Assembly (NCBI GenBank): GCA_933210815.1
Contig: OW119934.1
Location: 80,468,586-80,532,585 of the forward strand
Direction: 5' to 3'
Length of the DNA stretch: 64,000 nt
Source of the DNA: Meta bourneti
Taxonomy: Eukaryota; Arthropoda; Arachnida; Araneae; Tetragnathidae
The translations under genes were made by a program, and so were the position numbers. Positions 44,640 through 55,115 of the stretch are shown piece by piece. Every line of letters starts with the position of its first letter. Positions within the stretch are counted from its first letter, which is position 1. The notes beneath the pieces were generated by a model that saw nothing but the letters and a program-made list of their open reading frames with translations, was not told the DNA's origin and searched no databases.

Positions 44640-46150
44640 GATCTTCAAGGACAAATGGTTTTTAATTCTATATTTCACTACTTCAAATGTGCAAGGAAAC
44701 ATGGTATGGGTCTTGTAAAGTTTCAAATTAATGCATAAAATTCTTTTTACTCTTACAGGTTTTTATAATAATTTTTTTACTATGCATAAAACGCACTTTA
44801 AGAACCAAACTTTTAAAAATGTCTCAATTGTAAAATTAAAAAAATAAAAAGCAAATTGCATTTAAATGTTTGTAATAATATTTAAAGTATATATTTCAAT
44901 TGTTAAACGCTTTCTAAAAATCTTCAATGTTATAATACGTGCAATAGTATTTGATATATAATTAATTTTTGTGTAAAAAACATCTAACTTTTAAAATATA
45001 AATCCCTATATCAAAGAAAATTTCGTTAAAAACAGTTTGTAAATCTTTATAATATAAATAAAATCACTAAAATGAATGAAAATTTATTTAAAGTAAACAA
45101 TAATATGGAAGGAAAAATTAATTAAAAATAATATTTAATTTATATTTTACAGGATAAAGGGTTTTAATACTATTTTTCACTACTTCAAATGTGTAAGAAA
45201 GCATGTTCATAATATGGGTCTTGTAAAGTTTCAAAAATTTTACGCTCACTTATGTGTATAATATTAAAAAATTCTGCAATAAAATATGTGCTATAGCATC
45301 TAATGTATAATTAATTTTTGAGTAAAACATAAATCTTAAAATCAAGGAAAATTTCATTTCAGATCTTGCATTTTAAAAAGAAAATTTATAAGACCATGTA
45401 ATAAAAAAAAAAACCAAATAATCCAAAATACAGTGTATGTGGTAAGACAAGCAAAAGTTTATTTAGAATAGAAAAGGTGTAAGCATTAAAAAGATTTCCA
45501 ATATTCCCTTATGGATCTGCATTTAAGTGTTTGTCATAATATTTAATGTATATGTTTCAATTGTAAAATGTTTTCTAAAAATCTTCAACATTAAAAATAT
45601 GTGTAATAGTATTTAATATATAATTAATTTTAAGTAAAAACATTAATTTTTAAAATATTAAATCCTTATATTTCATCCAAAAACAGGTTTGTAAATCTAT
45701 ATAATATAAATTAAATCACTAAAATTTATGAAGATTTATTCAAAGTAAGAATAATATGCAAGGAAAGATTAATTAAAAAATAACATTTAATTTAGATTTA
45801 CAGAATAAATGTTTTTTTTTATACTTTTATAACTTTTTCAAATGTACAAGAAAACATATTCATAGTATTTGTCTTGTAAAGTTTCAAAAATTTTACTCTT
45901 ACTTAAGTGTATATTATTTAAAACAAAATTTCTGCTATAAAATAGGTGTTATAGCATCTAATGTATAATTAATTTTTGAGTAAAAACATCTAACTTAAAA
46001 AAAAACAACATAAATCTATATAGCAAAGAAAAATTTCATTTCAGATCTTGCATTTTAAAAGAAAATTTATGAAACCATGTAATAAAAAAAACCAAATAAT
46101 CCAAAATACAGTATATGTGGTAAGACACGCTAAAAATTTATTTAAAAACG
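44640..46150. repeat. AT-rich tandem repeat, about 650-bp period
   Basis: The words TTCAAATGTGTAAG, GTCTTGTAAAGTTTCAAA, ATGTATAATTAATTTTTGAGTAAAA and CCAAATAATCCAAAATACAGT recur at a spacing of about 500-650 bp (e.g. near 44683, 45185 and 45836). There is no reading frame and no recognised function. Confidence 0.75.
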
Positions 46151-46274
46151 AGATGTAAGCATTTATAAAAATACTATTCTGAAAGGCAAAGATCAATTGC
46201 AACGTTGTCCAAATATCGTCAAGTGTACGACACTGAGTTCTAGTTCGGGGGCACATAAGTGGTTTATCGCTGCT

Positions 46275-46550
46275 TTATACAAGAATTTTACGAAACGTTA
46301 AGTTTATTCTAGGGCATAATGCATTCCCACGGGGCAAGCTGTGAAACCAAAATTGGTTTGTTGGATACTTCATCTCAAGCAAGCTTCCATTTTCCAGAAC
46401 AATTTTTAAAGAATTGTAGTTCTTTCTAGAAAACACAAATTGCCTTTTCTGTCCAAATGAAACAGACGCTATGGGTGCATAAAGATCCAAATCGTTGTCA
46501 TTATGGGCACCCATACAGTCCTTACCATCTTTATAACGGTTCACCAACAC
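46275..46550 (-). CDS. AlkB-type dioxygenase C-terminal fragment (ALKBH2-like), copy A
   Basis: The minus strand is open for 91 codons from GTG at 46550, plus about 18 codons upstream to a stop, with no ATG. It contains Asn-Arg-Tyr-Lys-Asp-Gly, then the Fe-binding His16-x-Asp18, Pro-Ile-Ala-Ser-Val-Ser-Phe-Gly, the distal His70 (Trp-Phe-His-Ser-Leu-Pro) and the 2-oxoglutarate-binding Arg-x-Asn-Leu-Thr-Phe-Arg-Lys-Ile at 81-89. These match the core of ALKBH2/3 DNA-repair demethylases. The N-terminal half (about 100 residues in family members) is missing. It abuts the internal copy of the terminal repeat. Confidence 0.85.
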   Translation of the reverse strand: MLVNRYKDGKDCMGAHNDNDLDLYAPIASVSFGQKRQFVFSRKNYNSLKIVLENGSLLEMKYPTNQFWFHSLPRGNALCPRINLTFRKILV

Positions 46551-46647
46551 AAAATTAAATCTTGTAAGGAAATGTACTGTGAGTAGGCTTTTTCAAGTTC
46601 AGACTTGGCTTTTTTTCAAGTTCAGACGTGCTCGATGGACATACTCG

Positions 46648-46864
46648 TGACGTCACATCGAAATCTCAGAAGGAAAAAAATCCAAGTCCCAAACGTAAAC
46701 ACACTGACGTCACTGGTCATGAATAAAGTAAAAACATTAAGAAATCAATTCGTTCCTTAGATTACTTACTTTTAAAATCACTAGATGGCGCCATAAGTCG
46801 TTTTGAAAAAGCATTTATTAAAACCCCTATGCAATTATTCAAACCATTTTCTAAAAATAACCCA
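46648..46864. repeat. Internal partial copy of the Polinton terminal repeat
   Basis: From TGACGTCACATCG to AAAATAACCCA this equals the inner third of the right terminal repeat (49161-49377). It then breaks off into the inverted pX-like fragment. Confidence 0.9.
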
Positions 46865-47035
46865 GGCAAAAGTTAATTTGCTTTGCAGCACAGATGTGCA
46901 CACATTATTTTCAAAAACAGAAAACCCACTAACTATCCATTTAATATAGCAATGTAGAACACTTAAAATTAAGAAAACAGTACCAAAGTATCTTGTAAAA
47001 TACTTCATAGCTTCGTACAGTATTGGTATTTTGCT
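46865..47035. repeat. Inverted copy of the pX-gene end
   Basis: Reverse complement of 44034-44203 with few changes (one inserted base and scattered substitutions). It separates unit A from unit B. Confidence 0.9.
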
Positions 47036-47045
47036 GTGCAATTTT

Positions 47046-49377
47046 AAATTGTACGATGTGCATAAGGTTTTCAAATAAATAAAAGGAAGTTCATATATAG
47101 TAAAATGTGTGGTTTTGCAAAAGCATTAAAGAAAAATAACTTTTAATTTAGAACTTCAGGGACAAATGGTTTTTAATTCTATATTTCACTACTTCAAATG
47201 TGCAAGGAAACATGGTATGGGTCTTGTAAAGTTTCAATGTATAAAATTCTTTTTACTCTTACAGGTTTTTTATAATATTTTTTTTTTACTATGCATAAAA
47301 CGCACTTTAAGAATCAAACTTTTCAAAATGTCTCAATTGTAAAATTAAAAAATAAAAAGCAAATTGCATTTAAATGTTTGTAATAATATTTAAAGTATAT
47401 ATCTCTCTCAATTGTTAAACGCTTTCTAAAAATCTTCAATGTTATAATACGTGCAATAGTATTTGATATATAATTAATTTTTGTGTAAAAAACATCTAAC
47501 TTTTAAAATATAAATCCTTATATCAAAGAAAATTTCGTTAAAAACAGTTTTATAAATCTTTATAATATAAATAAAATCACTAAAATGAATGAAAATGTAT
47601 TTAAAGTAAACAATAATATGCAAGGAAAGATTAAATAAAAATAATATTTAATTTATATTTTACAGGATAAAGGGTTTTAATACTATTTTTCACTACTTCA
47701 AATGTGTAAGGAAACATGTTCATAATATGGGTCTTGTAAAGTTTCAAAAATTTTTACGCTCACTTATGTGTATAATATTAAAAAATTCTGCAATAAAATA
47801 TGTGCTATAGCATCTAATGTATAATTAATTTTTGAGTAAATCTCAAAATCAAGGAAAATTTCATTTCAGATCGTGCATTTTAAAAGAAAATTTATAAGAC
47901 CATGGTAATAAAAAAAAAAAAAACCCAAATAATCCAAAATACAGTGTATGTGGTAAGACAAGCAAAAGTTTATTTAAAATAGAAAGGTGTAAGCATTAAA
48001 AAGATTTCCAATATTCCCTTATGGATCTGCATTTAAGTGTTTGTCATAATATTTAATGTATATGTTTCAATTGTAAAATGTTTTCTAAAAATCTTCAACA
48101 TTAAAAATACGTGTAATAGTATTTAATATATAATTAATTTTAAGTAAAAACATTAATTTTTAAAATATAAAATCCTTATATTTCATCCAAAAACAGGTTT
48201 GTAAATCTATATATAATATAAATTAAATCACTAAAATTTATGAAGATTTATTCAAAGCAAAAAATAATATGCAAGGAAAGATTAATTAAAAAATAACATT
48301 TAAGTTAGATTTATAGAATAAATGGGTTTTATACTATTATAACTTCTTCAAATGTACAAGAAAAAATATTCATAGTATTTGTCTTGTAAAGTTTCAAAAA
48401 TTTTTACTCTTACTTAAGTGTATATTATTATTTTAAAACAAAATTTCTGCTATAAAATAGGTGTTATAGCATCTAATGTATAATTAATTTTTGAGTAAAA
48501 ACATCTAACTTAAAAAAACCATAAATCTATATAGGAAAGAAAAATTTCATTTCAGATCTTGCATTTTAAAAGAAAATTTATAAAACCATGGTAATAAAAA
48601 AACCCAAATAATCCAAAATACAGTATATGTGGTAAGACACGCTAAAAATTTATTTAAAAACAACAAGATGTAAGCATTTATAAAAATACTATTCTGAAAG
48701 GCAAAGATCAATTGCAACGTTGTCCAAATATCGTCTAGTGTACGTCACTGAGTTCTAGTTCGGGGGCACATCAGTGGTTTATCGCTGCTTTATACAAGGA
48801 TTTTACGAAACGTTAAGTTTATTCTAGGGCATAATGCATTCCCACGGGGCAAGCTGTGAAACCAAAATTGGTTTGTTGGATACTTCATCACAAGCAAGCT
48901 TCCATTTCCAGAACAATTTTTAAAGAATTGTAGTTCTTTCTAGAAAACACAAATTGCCTTTTCTGTCCAAATGAAACAGACGCTATGGGTGCATAAAGAT
49001 CCAAATCGTTGTCATTATGGGCACCCATACAGTCCTTACCATCTTTATAACGGTTCACCAACACAAAATTAAATCTTGTAAGGAAATGTACTGTGAGTAG
49101 GCTTTTTCAAGTTCAGACTTGGCTTTTTTCAAGTTCAGACGTGCTCGATGGACATACTCGTGACGTCACATCGAAATCTCAGAAGGAAAAAAATCCAAGT
49201 CCCAAACGTAAACACACTGACGTCACTGGTCATGAATAAAGTAAAAACATTAAGAAATCAATTCGTTCCTTAGATTACTTACTTTTAAAATCACTAGATG
49301 GCGCCATAAGTCGTTTTGAAAAAGCATTTATTAAAACCCCTATGCAATTATTCAAACCATTTTCTAAAAATAACCCA
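47046..49377. repeat. Right-arm direct repeat, unit B (2,332 bp)
   Basis: Near-identical to 44537-46864 in the same orientation. Its right end continues into the full terminal repeat. It includes the second set of AT-rich tandem copies and a broken AlkB-like frame. Confidence 0.92.
48790..49064 (-). pseudogene. AlkB-type fragment, copy B, frameshifted
   Basis: It corresponds base for base to 46275-46550 but lacks one T in the run read as CCATTTTCC in copy A. This shifts the frame in the middle of the domain, before the distal His. The Fe-binding His-x-Asp part is before the break. It is therefore a pseudogene copy made by the 2.3-kb duplication. Confidence 0.85.
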
Positions 49378-49796
49378 TTCCTAATACTAAGAAAAAATAC
49401 AAGTCCAAAAGAGAGAGAAACACTACATTAATTCACCGCCCATAGTTAACTCTCTTACAGCGTAACGGATAGCGCACTTGACTTCGGATCCTATGGTCCT
49501 CGGTTCGAATCCACGAAATTGCTTTTTAATTAAAAATAATAGGGTTTCGAATATCTCCACCAGATGACACTACGAGTGATTCGTCATCATGGCAACAAAA
49601 CGACGCCATCTTGAAACAACTCAACGCCTGCACGAAGTCGATGACAAAAAAAAAATTCCCAAGTCCAAAATGTAAACAAACCATACGTCACTTCCGCTTT
49701 TCGATGACGTCACGCTGTGATGTCACTTGGCCCCGCCCACTTCGGGTCACGTGGTATGACGTCACTTCCGTGTCCTATACGGGGGGGTATACTACT
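49161..49796. repeat. Right terminal inverted repeat
   Basis: Ends ...CGGGGGGGTATACTACT. It is the reverse complement of 35696-36604, without the 260-bp block at 36309-36568. At least a dozen substitutions separate the two copies inside the outer 130 bp. Confidence 0.92.
49452..49520 (+). other. tRNA-Arg(TCG)-like sequence in the right terminal repeat
   Basis: Plus-strand copy of the tRNA-like stretch at 35974-36044, with AACGGATAGCGCACTTGACTTCGGATC and GGTTCGAATCC. Acceptor pairing is lacking here too. Differences from the left copy include one base in the D-arm. Confidence 0.6.
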
Positions 49797-49802
49797 CAAC
49801 TG
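49797..49802. repeat. Target-site duplication CAACTG (right) of the Polinton
   Basis: Identical to 35690-35695; gypsy gag resumes beyond it. Confidence 0.95.
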
Positions 49803-50145
49803 GGTTAAGTAGTTGTCGAACATTTGCCCATCGAGTTACTTACGAAAAGAACTTAAATCGCTCGTAAACTACATTTTTGCATGGGATACAATGTCCTTCA
49901 AAGTTTTTCAAAATGTCTTCAAACCTTTCAGGGGCATCGGGATCTCCACTCTTGAAGGTGTTGTAAATCTCCACACCCTCGTCTCCCAAAAGGTTCAGCA
50001 AAATCGCAATCTTTATGTTGTCGGGCTTGTCTGTTTTCTCCGTCGCAAGCGTGAAGTTGTTAAACTTCTGAAGCCACTTCTTCCAAGCTTCTGCAACGTT
50101 GCCCGTGCTGAATTGCATTTCCCCTGGTGGCTTGAACATCTCCAT
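49803..50145 (-). pseudogene. Gypsy gag N-terminal part, frameshifted and severed
   Basis: The first ATG on the minus strand is at 50145. The frame runs through a gag-like helical region (Trp-Lys-Lys-Trp-Leu-Gln-Lys-Phe; Leu-Leu-Asn-Leu-Leu-Gly-Asp-Glu-Gly) to a TAA at 49840-49842. Beyond it the gag reading continues in another frame up to the Polinton insertion, which fits a loss of two bases near 49842. The rest of gag lies left of 35690 in the long polyprotein frame. Confidence 0.85.
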
Positions 50146-50219
50146 CTTTAGGCTTATTCGGCTCAATTATCCGCACGTTGTGAAACTAATTTATTGTTAT
50201 TTTCTTTTCCGCGACCCCT

Positions 50220-50231
50220 CTTCTGACACCA
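50220..50231 (-). other. Primer-binding site of the gypsy element
   Basis: On the minus strand TGGTGTCAGAAG directly follows the 5' LTR. It is complementary to the CCA-tailed 3' end of a tRNA (…CTTCTGACACCA). The tRNA is possibly a leucine tRNA, but that is inference. Confidence 0.75.
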
Positions 50232-50385
50232 TGTCATGTTCTTTAAATGATTATTAAGTCATGAAGAATTAACATATTTATTAGATCTTAACAACGTTTA
50301 GCCATGGGTACATGAGAGTTGTGGGGATCCACGAGTTGAGGTGTTGCAACTCTCTGTAGAGTTGAGTAGTTATGATTCTGTTACA
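50232..50385 (-). repeat. 5' LTR of the gypsy element (154 bp)
   Basis: Identical to 31882-32041 except for the missing 6-base segment. It is followed by the target duplication GTGTT. Confidence 0.92.
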
Positions 50386-50390
50386 GTGTT
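50386..50390. repeat. Target-site duplication GTGTT (right) of the gypsy element
   Basis: Matches 31877-31881 on the other side of the element. Confidence 0.88.
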
Positions 50391-53300
50391 TTTATCCAAT
50401 TGATTGGAATAAAAAGATTTACTCTAAATTAATCTCAAAATGGTATTTTGAAATTAAGTTTTCTATGGTAAGAAACATTAAGTTTCCTATAATTTCAAAT
50501 TTAATAAGATAACCTTCCAAGTGGTTACAACGAAATATATCTCAAGATATTGCCCATTTTCTGACAAGATTAGATCAGTTTTGCTAATGAAACGAGAAAC
50601 CTCGTCGACATAACCACCAGGACGGTTAATATGAATACAGCACTTACAAGGATTAATGTGACTGATTTAAAATAAAAAAAAACAAGGAAAATAAAGGCAT
50701 TAATGTGAACTTTCTAATGTACTCCACGATAAAGTATAATATACTTAAATCAGTTTCTACTAGTAGCGGAGGACTAGAAATAAAGTCCTATATATATTTT
50801 AGTTGAGTTTTCAGTCTCACAGAAAAGGTTTATGAAACTTGAAAATGCGCTCCTGCTATAATGTTGTCACTGTAAGAGCCCTGTATTGCGAAAATTCTGA
50901 AAAGTTAAAATTTTAATATTTATATCAATATATTAAATATTGGAATACAAATGTATACTAGTAAAGTACAAGTGTAATATGCATTAATTTAATTGTCTGA
51001 ACTTCAATGAGCAGATTTTAATCTTAGTAAAACAATCCAAATAGTTGAATCCAAGTTGAAGTTGTAAAATCATAAGCCTAGTCCTGTTCAGAGTGGATAG
51101 TAAATACAGAGATTAAATTCCACACTATAACCCTACTTGGTAAGAAATGCATTAGAAAATAAACATTTGACTTTAAATTGTGGATGAGCATTTTATATGT
51201 ATAAACATGTTGCAAATTGCTTGTAGCAAAAATTTTATCATGAAGTATAACTTCTACAAGTTACAATTAATAAATAATGCTATTTAAACTACCCATTTCA
51301 ATTTTAGTAAACAAATAAAAAATACATTTTTTAACATTGTGCAAAGCTTAGGCTTTTTTGTAAACAAGAAAATTAAGAAAAGGTAAAAGAAAACTCCTTT
51401 AAAATATTACTTACAAAACAGTATGCGATATACTTATTTCTTTAGTTATAAATAACAAACAAGCTAAAAATGTTTGTGTTTCATGCAGGAAAAAGCAGAT
51501 AAGATTAATAATAGGTTACATGTTTCAAAGGAAACAAACTAAAAATGTTACAGTTACAGTGAATATTTCCTTTATATTTCATGATTAAAGGTTGGTATTT
51601 TAATTAAAGTCACACTAGAGCAATACAATGGGTTATTTTCATGGTTAAAGAAAAATTTACAATTAAAACATGTTTGATATTTGTTGCAACAAGCTTGAAA
51701 AACTTAATATATAAAAATTATATTGGCAAAATTGAAATATAGCAGATAATGTAATGAGTTTCTTAGATATAGAAAATCATGGTGAATACAAGATATTCTG
51801 TAAAAATACAACTAAGTGGCAAAGAAAACTTTTATTTTCAATAGAACTCAAAAAGGTCATTTATATTACAAATATAAATTTTTTATACAAGCCTTTATAC
51901 AATTTCAATTCTAAAGCTACCATTCCAGAATTAGTGTCACACAACACTGTTGCATCCATTTTAGTTGAGATGAAAAAGGTATCTGAAAATTAATGCATTT
52001 AGATCAACACAGTAGACATTAGATAACAGTACCCTACTATGGGATGATAAAATAAAAATAAACACTTAATTGGTATAAAGTAAAAAATGATTATATTTAG
52101 AAATCTTAATGTGGTAACAATAAACTAAAGATACAAAATATGTCAAAAATATGTTCTTTATTTCACATGGAATGACTGAAAAATCAGATTAGTAATGTTT
52201 GTTCAAGCTCACATTGATTATCCTACTATGATATGAATGATTCAATTACATCAGATATTCTATTGAAGATGTGCTTTATACCTGCTAATTATAATGGAAG
52301 ATAATGCTAATATAATGGAAGAGAAGAGATGTTACCTACATCACATTACTGACTATTGGAACCACTTCCTGAAACAGTTGCTTTACTCTTTTTCCAACAC
52401 AAATGCAGTATACTCTTGTTAGTCATCTGTAATTTAACTAGATCTCTGAAATAGTTTAGATAGGTAGTATTCTTTAACTAATATAATGAAGCCATAAAAT
52501 GTCAGAATCTCTACTTAAGCAACTTTCTGCAACATTGACCCAAGGAAAAGTGGCATGAATTTTGTAAACATTTTAAGTAACTAAGTGCCCCAAAACACAT
52601 CTGACAAACCCAAACAATCAATATCTAATCTAAACAATACAGCTGTGAGCAACTACATATACATAATTTAATTTTTTATAATTTTCTGTTGGCTACTTAA
52701 TATTTTAAGTAACAAATTTATGACTACCACTAAATTTAATAAATGCTACAAAAAGTAAGTTTTTATTTTGTTTCTGCCCTGATGCTAAACTTCCATGGCA
52801 TTGGTATTTTCAATTAACGTCACACTGGAGCAACACAACGGGCTATTGACCTAAACTTCCATGATTAATACAAATAAAATATTGAATGGTTCATGAGAAC
52901 AGGCAGGTCTATTTTCAGAAACATAAGCTTACCAGGGGGAAAGTGCAGACATACACAAAATTATGTGGCAATTGCCATTGATAGTTAATTGTTTCATCAG
53001 TTCATACTCATTTCAATCACACTTCCAACACAAAACTCGAAATCAGCGCCTTCATTTGTGGGTGTAGCATTGTAATCTCGAACCAGCCCTTAAGTATCCC
53101 CCACTCCTTCACACAAAATCAACTCAAATAACAACTTTCCCTAGCCAGAGTATGTCTGGGCCCAAGTTGGTAGTTGAGTCACATGGTCTTGAACAAGTCA
53201 TACTAAATTAGGATACTGGCAGTAATGTAAACAAACCATGTCTTCTATTGATGTCTTTAGCTGGTTTTAAGTTTAATGTTCAGTGTCAAAAGCGATAGCA

Positions 53301-54369
53301 GTGATAACATGTTGGCAAAGGAAAACCATTCATGCTTTACATATACAGCCTTTTTTTCTCGAGCTTTTAAACACTCTTCACACCTTTTCATGAATCGACT
53401 GACGCAAAGTTGACTGATCTACACTAGTGACACACATTGCCCCATATATTCTAATTACTAAATTCTTACTTGATGCACTATATTGTGTATACATACTCTT
53501 TGTGTACATGTTAGATGCTTTGAAATATAAATATATTTGTCGAATTTCATAACTTATTACTTAAGACGATATACTAAAACAAGAAGGCAGAACTGCTAAT
53601 AGTTAGTCATTATGTATTGCTGTTACTGGAACAATTATCTAATTTGAATTTTTATAAGTTTCTTATTTGTATTGTAAAAAAGGTTCATCTAGCTACAAAA
53701 AATAACATACCCACCTTTATAAATTTTTAATTTTGATTCTTAAATTCATTCTTATAAAAAATAAAACAATAAATGGTTCTGTTTCTTCTACATCTGTGTA
53801 GTTAAAATGAATGATGCAAAACTACAACACCAGTATTAACCAATCTTGATGAGAACTTTTAATTCAATGGAAGTTTTATTCTTTTCCAAAAGATGTACTC
53901 TTACAATCGATTGAGTAGGCATTTATTCAAACTTGTCTGCGTGATTTCAAGAATCCACAGAAATCATCCAGATAGGAAGACATTACTCACAAGGAAAGTA
54001 TTACTCACACAGAAGGAAAGCACACCCAAGGTTAAGTAATAAGAATCGAATCTGCGCTGCCTACAGCTAAGCCAGTTAACACTTCACTCAGTAAGTCTGA
54101 CATTGAAAAAATTTCCTAATTTCTAGCATTATCAGAAAACCATAACATTAGTACATGATGACAATTCTGCTATCACTTTGCACAAACTGGGATGCTGTTT
54201 ATCAATCAATGCACCACGTTAAAATAGAATGGAAAAATTATTGTAGCCACTATTTCACATCGTATCGCTGCTTATTCCGCCAACAAGTTTCTAACAATCA
54301 TAGTTTGCTTGCCTTCACCTTAAAATCCATCTGCTGTTTTACCAGGTTCAGGTATTTTTCCGTACCAAA
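50391..54369. other. Intergenic DNA with SINE-tail pieces
   Basis: No gene recognised. TTAATTAAAGTCACACTAGAGCAATACAATGGG at about 51600 and CAATTAACGTCACACTGGAGCAACACAACGGGC at about 52812 match the 3' tail of the SINE at 11940-12238. The stretch at 50510-50620 shares words with 61805-61900 and may be part of another repeat. Confidence 0.45.
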
Positions 54370-54560
54370 TCACACGAGTGCTAACCCTGACAAAACAAAA
54401 CCACTAAAATTCCCCTCATGCTTTTGTTCTCAAATACTCTCGAAGTCAGGGTAAGCATCTATTTCCTTTCGTCAAATAAGCTCCGCCCTCAGTATACTTA
54501 AACAGGTCGCGCATGCGCAGATTAAAAATGGTGCTCTTGTATGGTCTGCGGTAAGACTCT
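54370..54560 (+). promoter_or_regulatory. Promoter-like module with NRF1 palindrome and first-exon donor (right copy)
   Basis: Reads GCGCATGCGC (54509-54518), ATG at 54528 and CTGCG|GTAAGACTC with the donor at 54551. Over about 190 bp it is the reverse complement of 29226-29425. Homology stops about 10 bp after the donor. It is oriented to serve the USP12/46 gene as promoter and first exon. Its ATG would not be in frame with the 60089 exon, so it would be a leader exon or another exon intervenes. Confidence 0.5.
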
Positions 54561-54709
54561 TGTGGAAATTATGGTCCCTGGACTTTTCCTAACGTAGGAT
54601 AATTTTTTTTATCGCATCTGAAAGAGTATTATAAATGATGAGCTTTAATCTTCGAAGAGTATATAAAAATTTCTATTCTAAAACAACTCCTTTAGAATAA
54701 TCTCTATAT

Positions 54710-55115
54710 TTTATTGCAGGTTCGCCGTAGTGGGTTTGCCCAATGCGTTAGTAACCTGTAAGTTGTAGGTGATGTAGGTTGGATTCTTCTTTTGGGGTAT
54801 TTCTCTCTTTTATGCCACTTATTTTTTTCGAGTGTGTATTTAACTTGACGTTGTTTGTTGCTACTTGGCCAAATATGTTCCTTCCTTCTCAAAACCGAAC
54901 AAACCTTCGAGTTGTAGGCGTAGAATGTTCGATTCCTGTCAGGTGTATTCCTCCCTGGGTGTATTTATCTCTTCTGTGTGAAACTTTCATTGTGTGCCTA
55001 TTGCTTGATATTGTATGTCTTGTGTTTGGCGCAACATGACCAAATATGGCCCTTGCGCCATAAAACCCCAAAACCCACCAACCCAAAACGGAACTAACCA
55101 ACCAACTCAATACTA
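54710..55115 (+). mobile_element. Composite tRNA-like SINE
   Basis: TAGTGGGTTTGCCCAATGCGTTAG looks like an A-box region and GGTTGGATTCTT like a B-box. A second B-box-like TTCGATTCCTG follows near 54930. The tail, ending near 55115, reads CAAATATGGCCCTTGCGCCATAAAACCCC. Tail pieces recur at 23125-23200, 58205-58250 and 63705-63765, so the family is dispersed. Head boundaries are approximate. Confidence 0.55.

Larger units (their letters stand above)
44537..46864. repeat. Right-arm direct repeat, unit A (2,328 bp)
   Basis: It aligns almost end to end with 47046-49377. Contents, left to right: AT-rich degenerate tandem copies, an AlkB-like reading frame on the minus strand (46275-46550) and a partial copy (46648-46864) of the right terminal repeat. 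Confidence 0.92.
35696..49796 (+). mobile_element. Polinton/Maverick (adintovirus-like) element, 14,101 bp, lacking PolB
   Basis: Boundaries are set by the 6-bp duplication and by inverted ends starting 5'-AGTAGTATACCCCCCCG. Nine plus-strand genes lie between 37.0 and 44.1 kb: PC4-like protein, integrase, penton-like protein, small basic virion protein, major capsid protein, protease, membrane protein, packaging ATPase and pX-like core protein. This is the morphogenesis set of Polintons and adintoviruses. No frame with polymerase B motifs is present on either strand. The right 5 kb is repetitive and AT-rich with AlkB fragments. The element sits in a gypsy retrotransposon. Confidence 0.93.
31882..50385 (-). 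mobile_element. Ty3/gypsy LTR retrotransposon, interrupted by a Polinton
   Basis: Two LTRs (31882-32041 and 50232-50385) and a 5-bp duplication define the element. On the minus strand, order is 5' LTR, primer-binding site, gag start, inserted Polinton (35696-49796), rest of gag, protease, RT-RNase H, integrase, polypurine tract, 3' LTR. Without the insertion it is about 4.4 kb. The LTRs differ only by one 6-base indel, which suggests a recent insertion. Gag is broken twice: by a small frameshift and by the Polinton. Confidence 0.92.
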
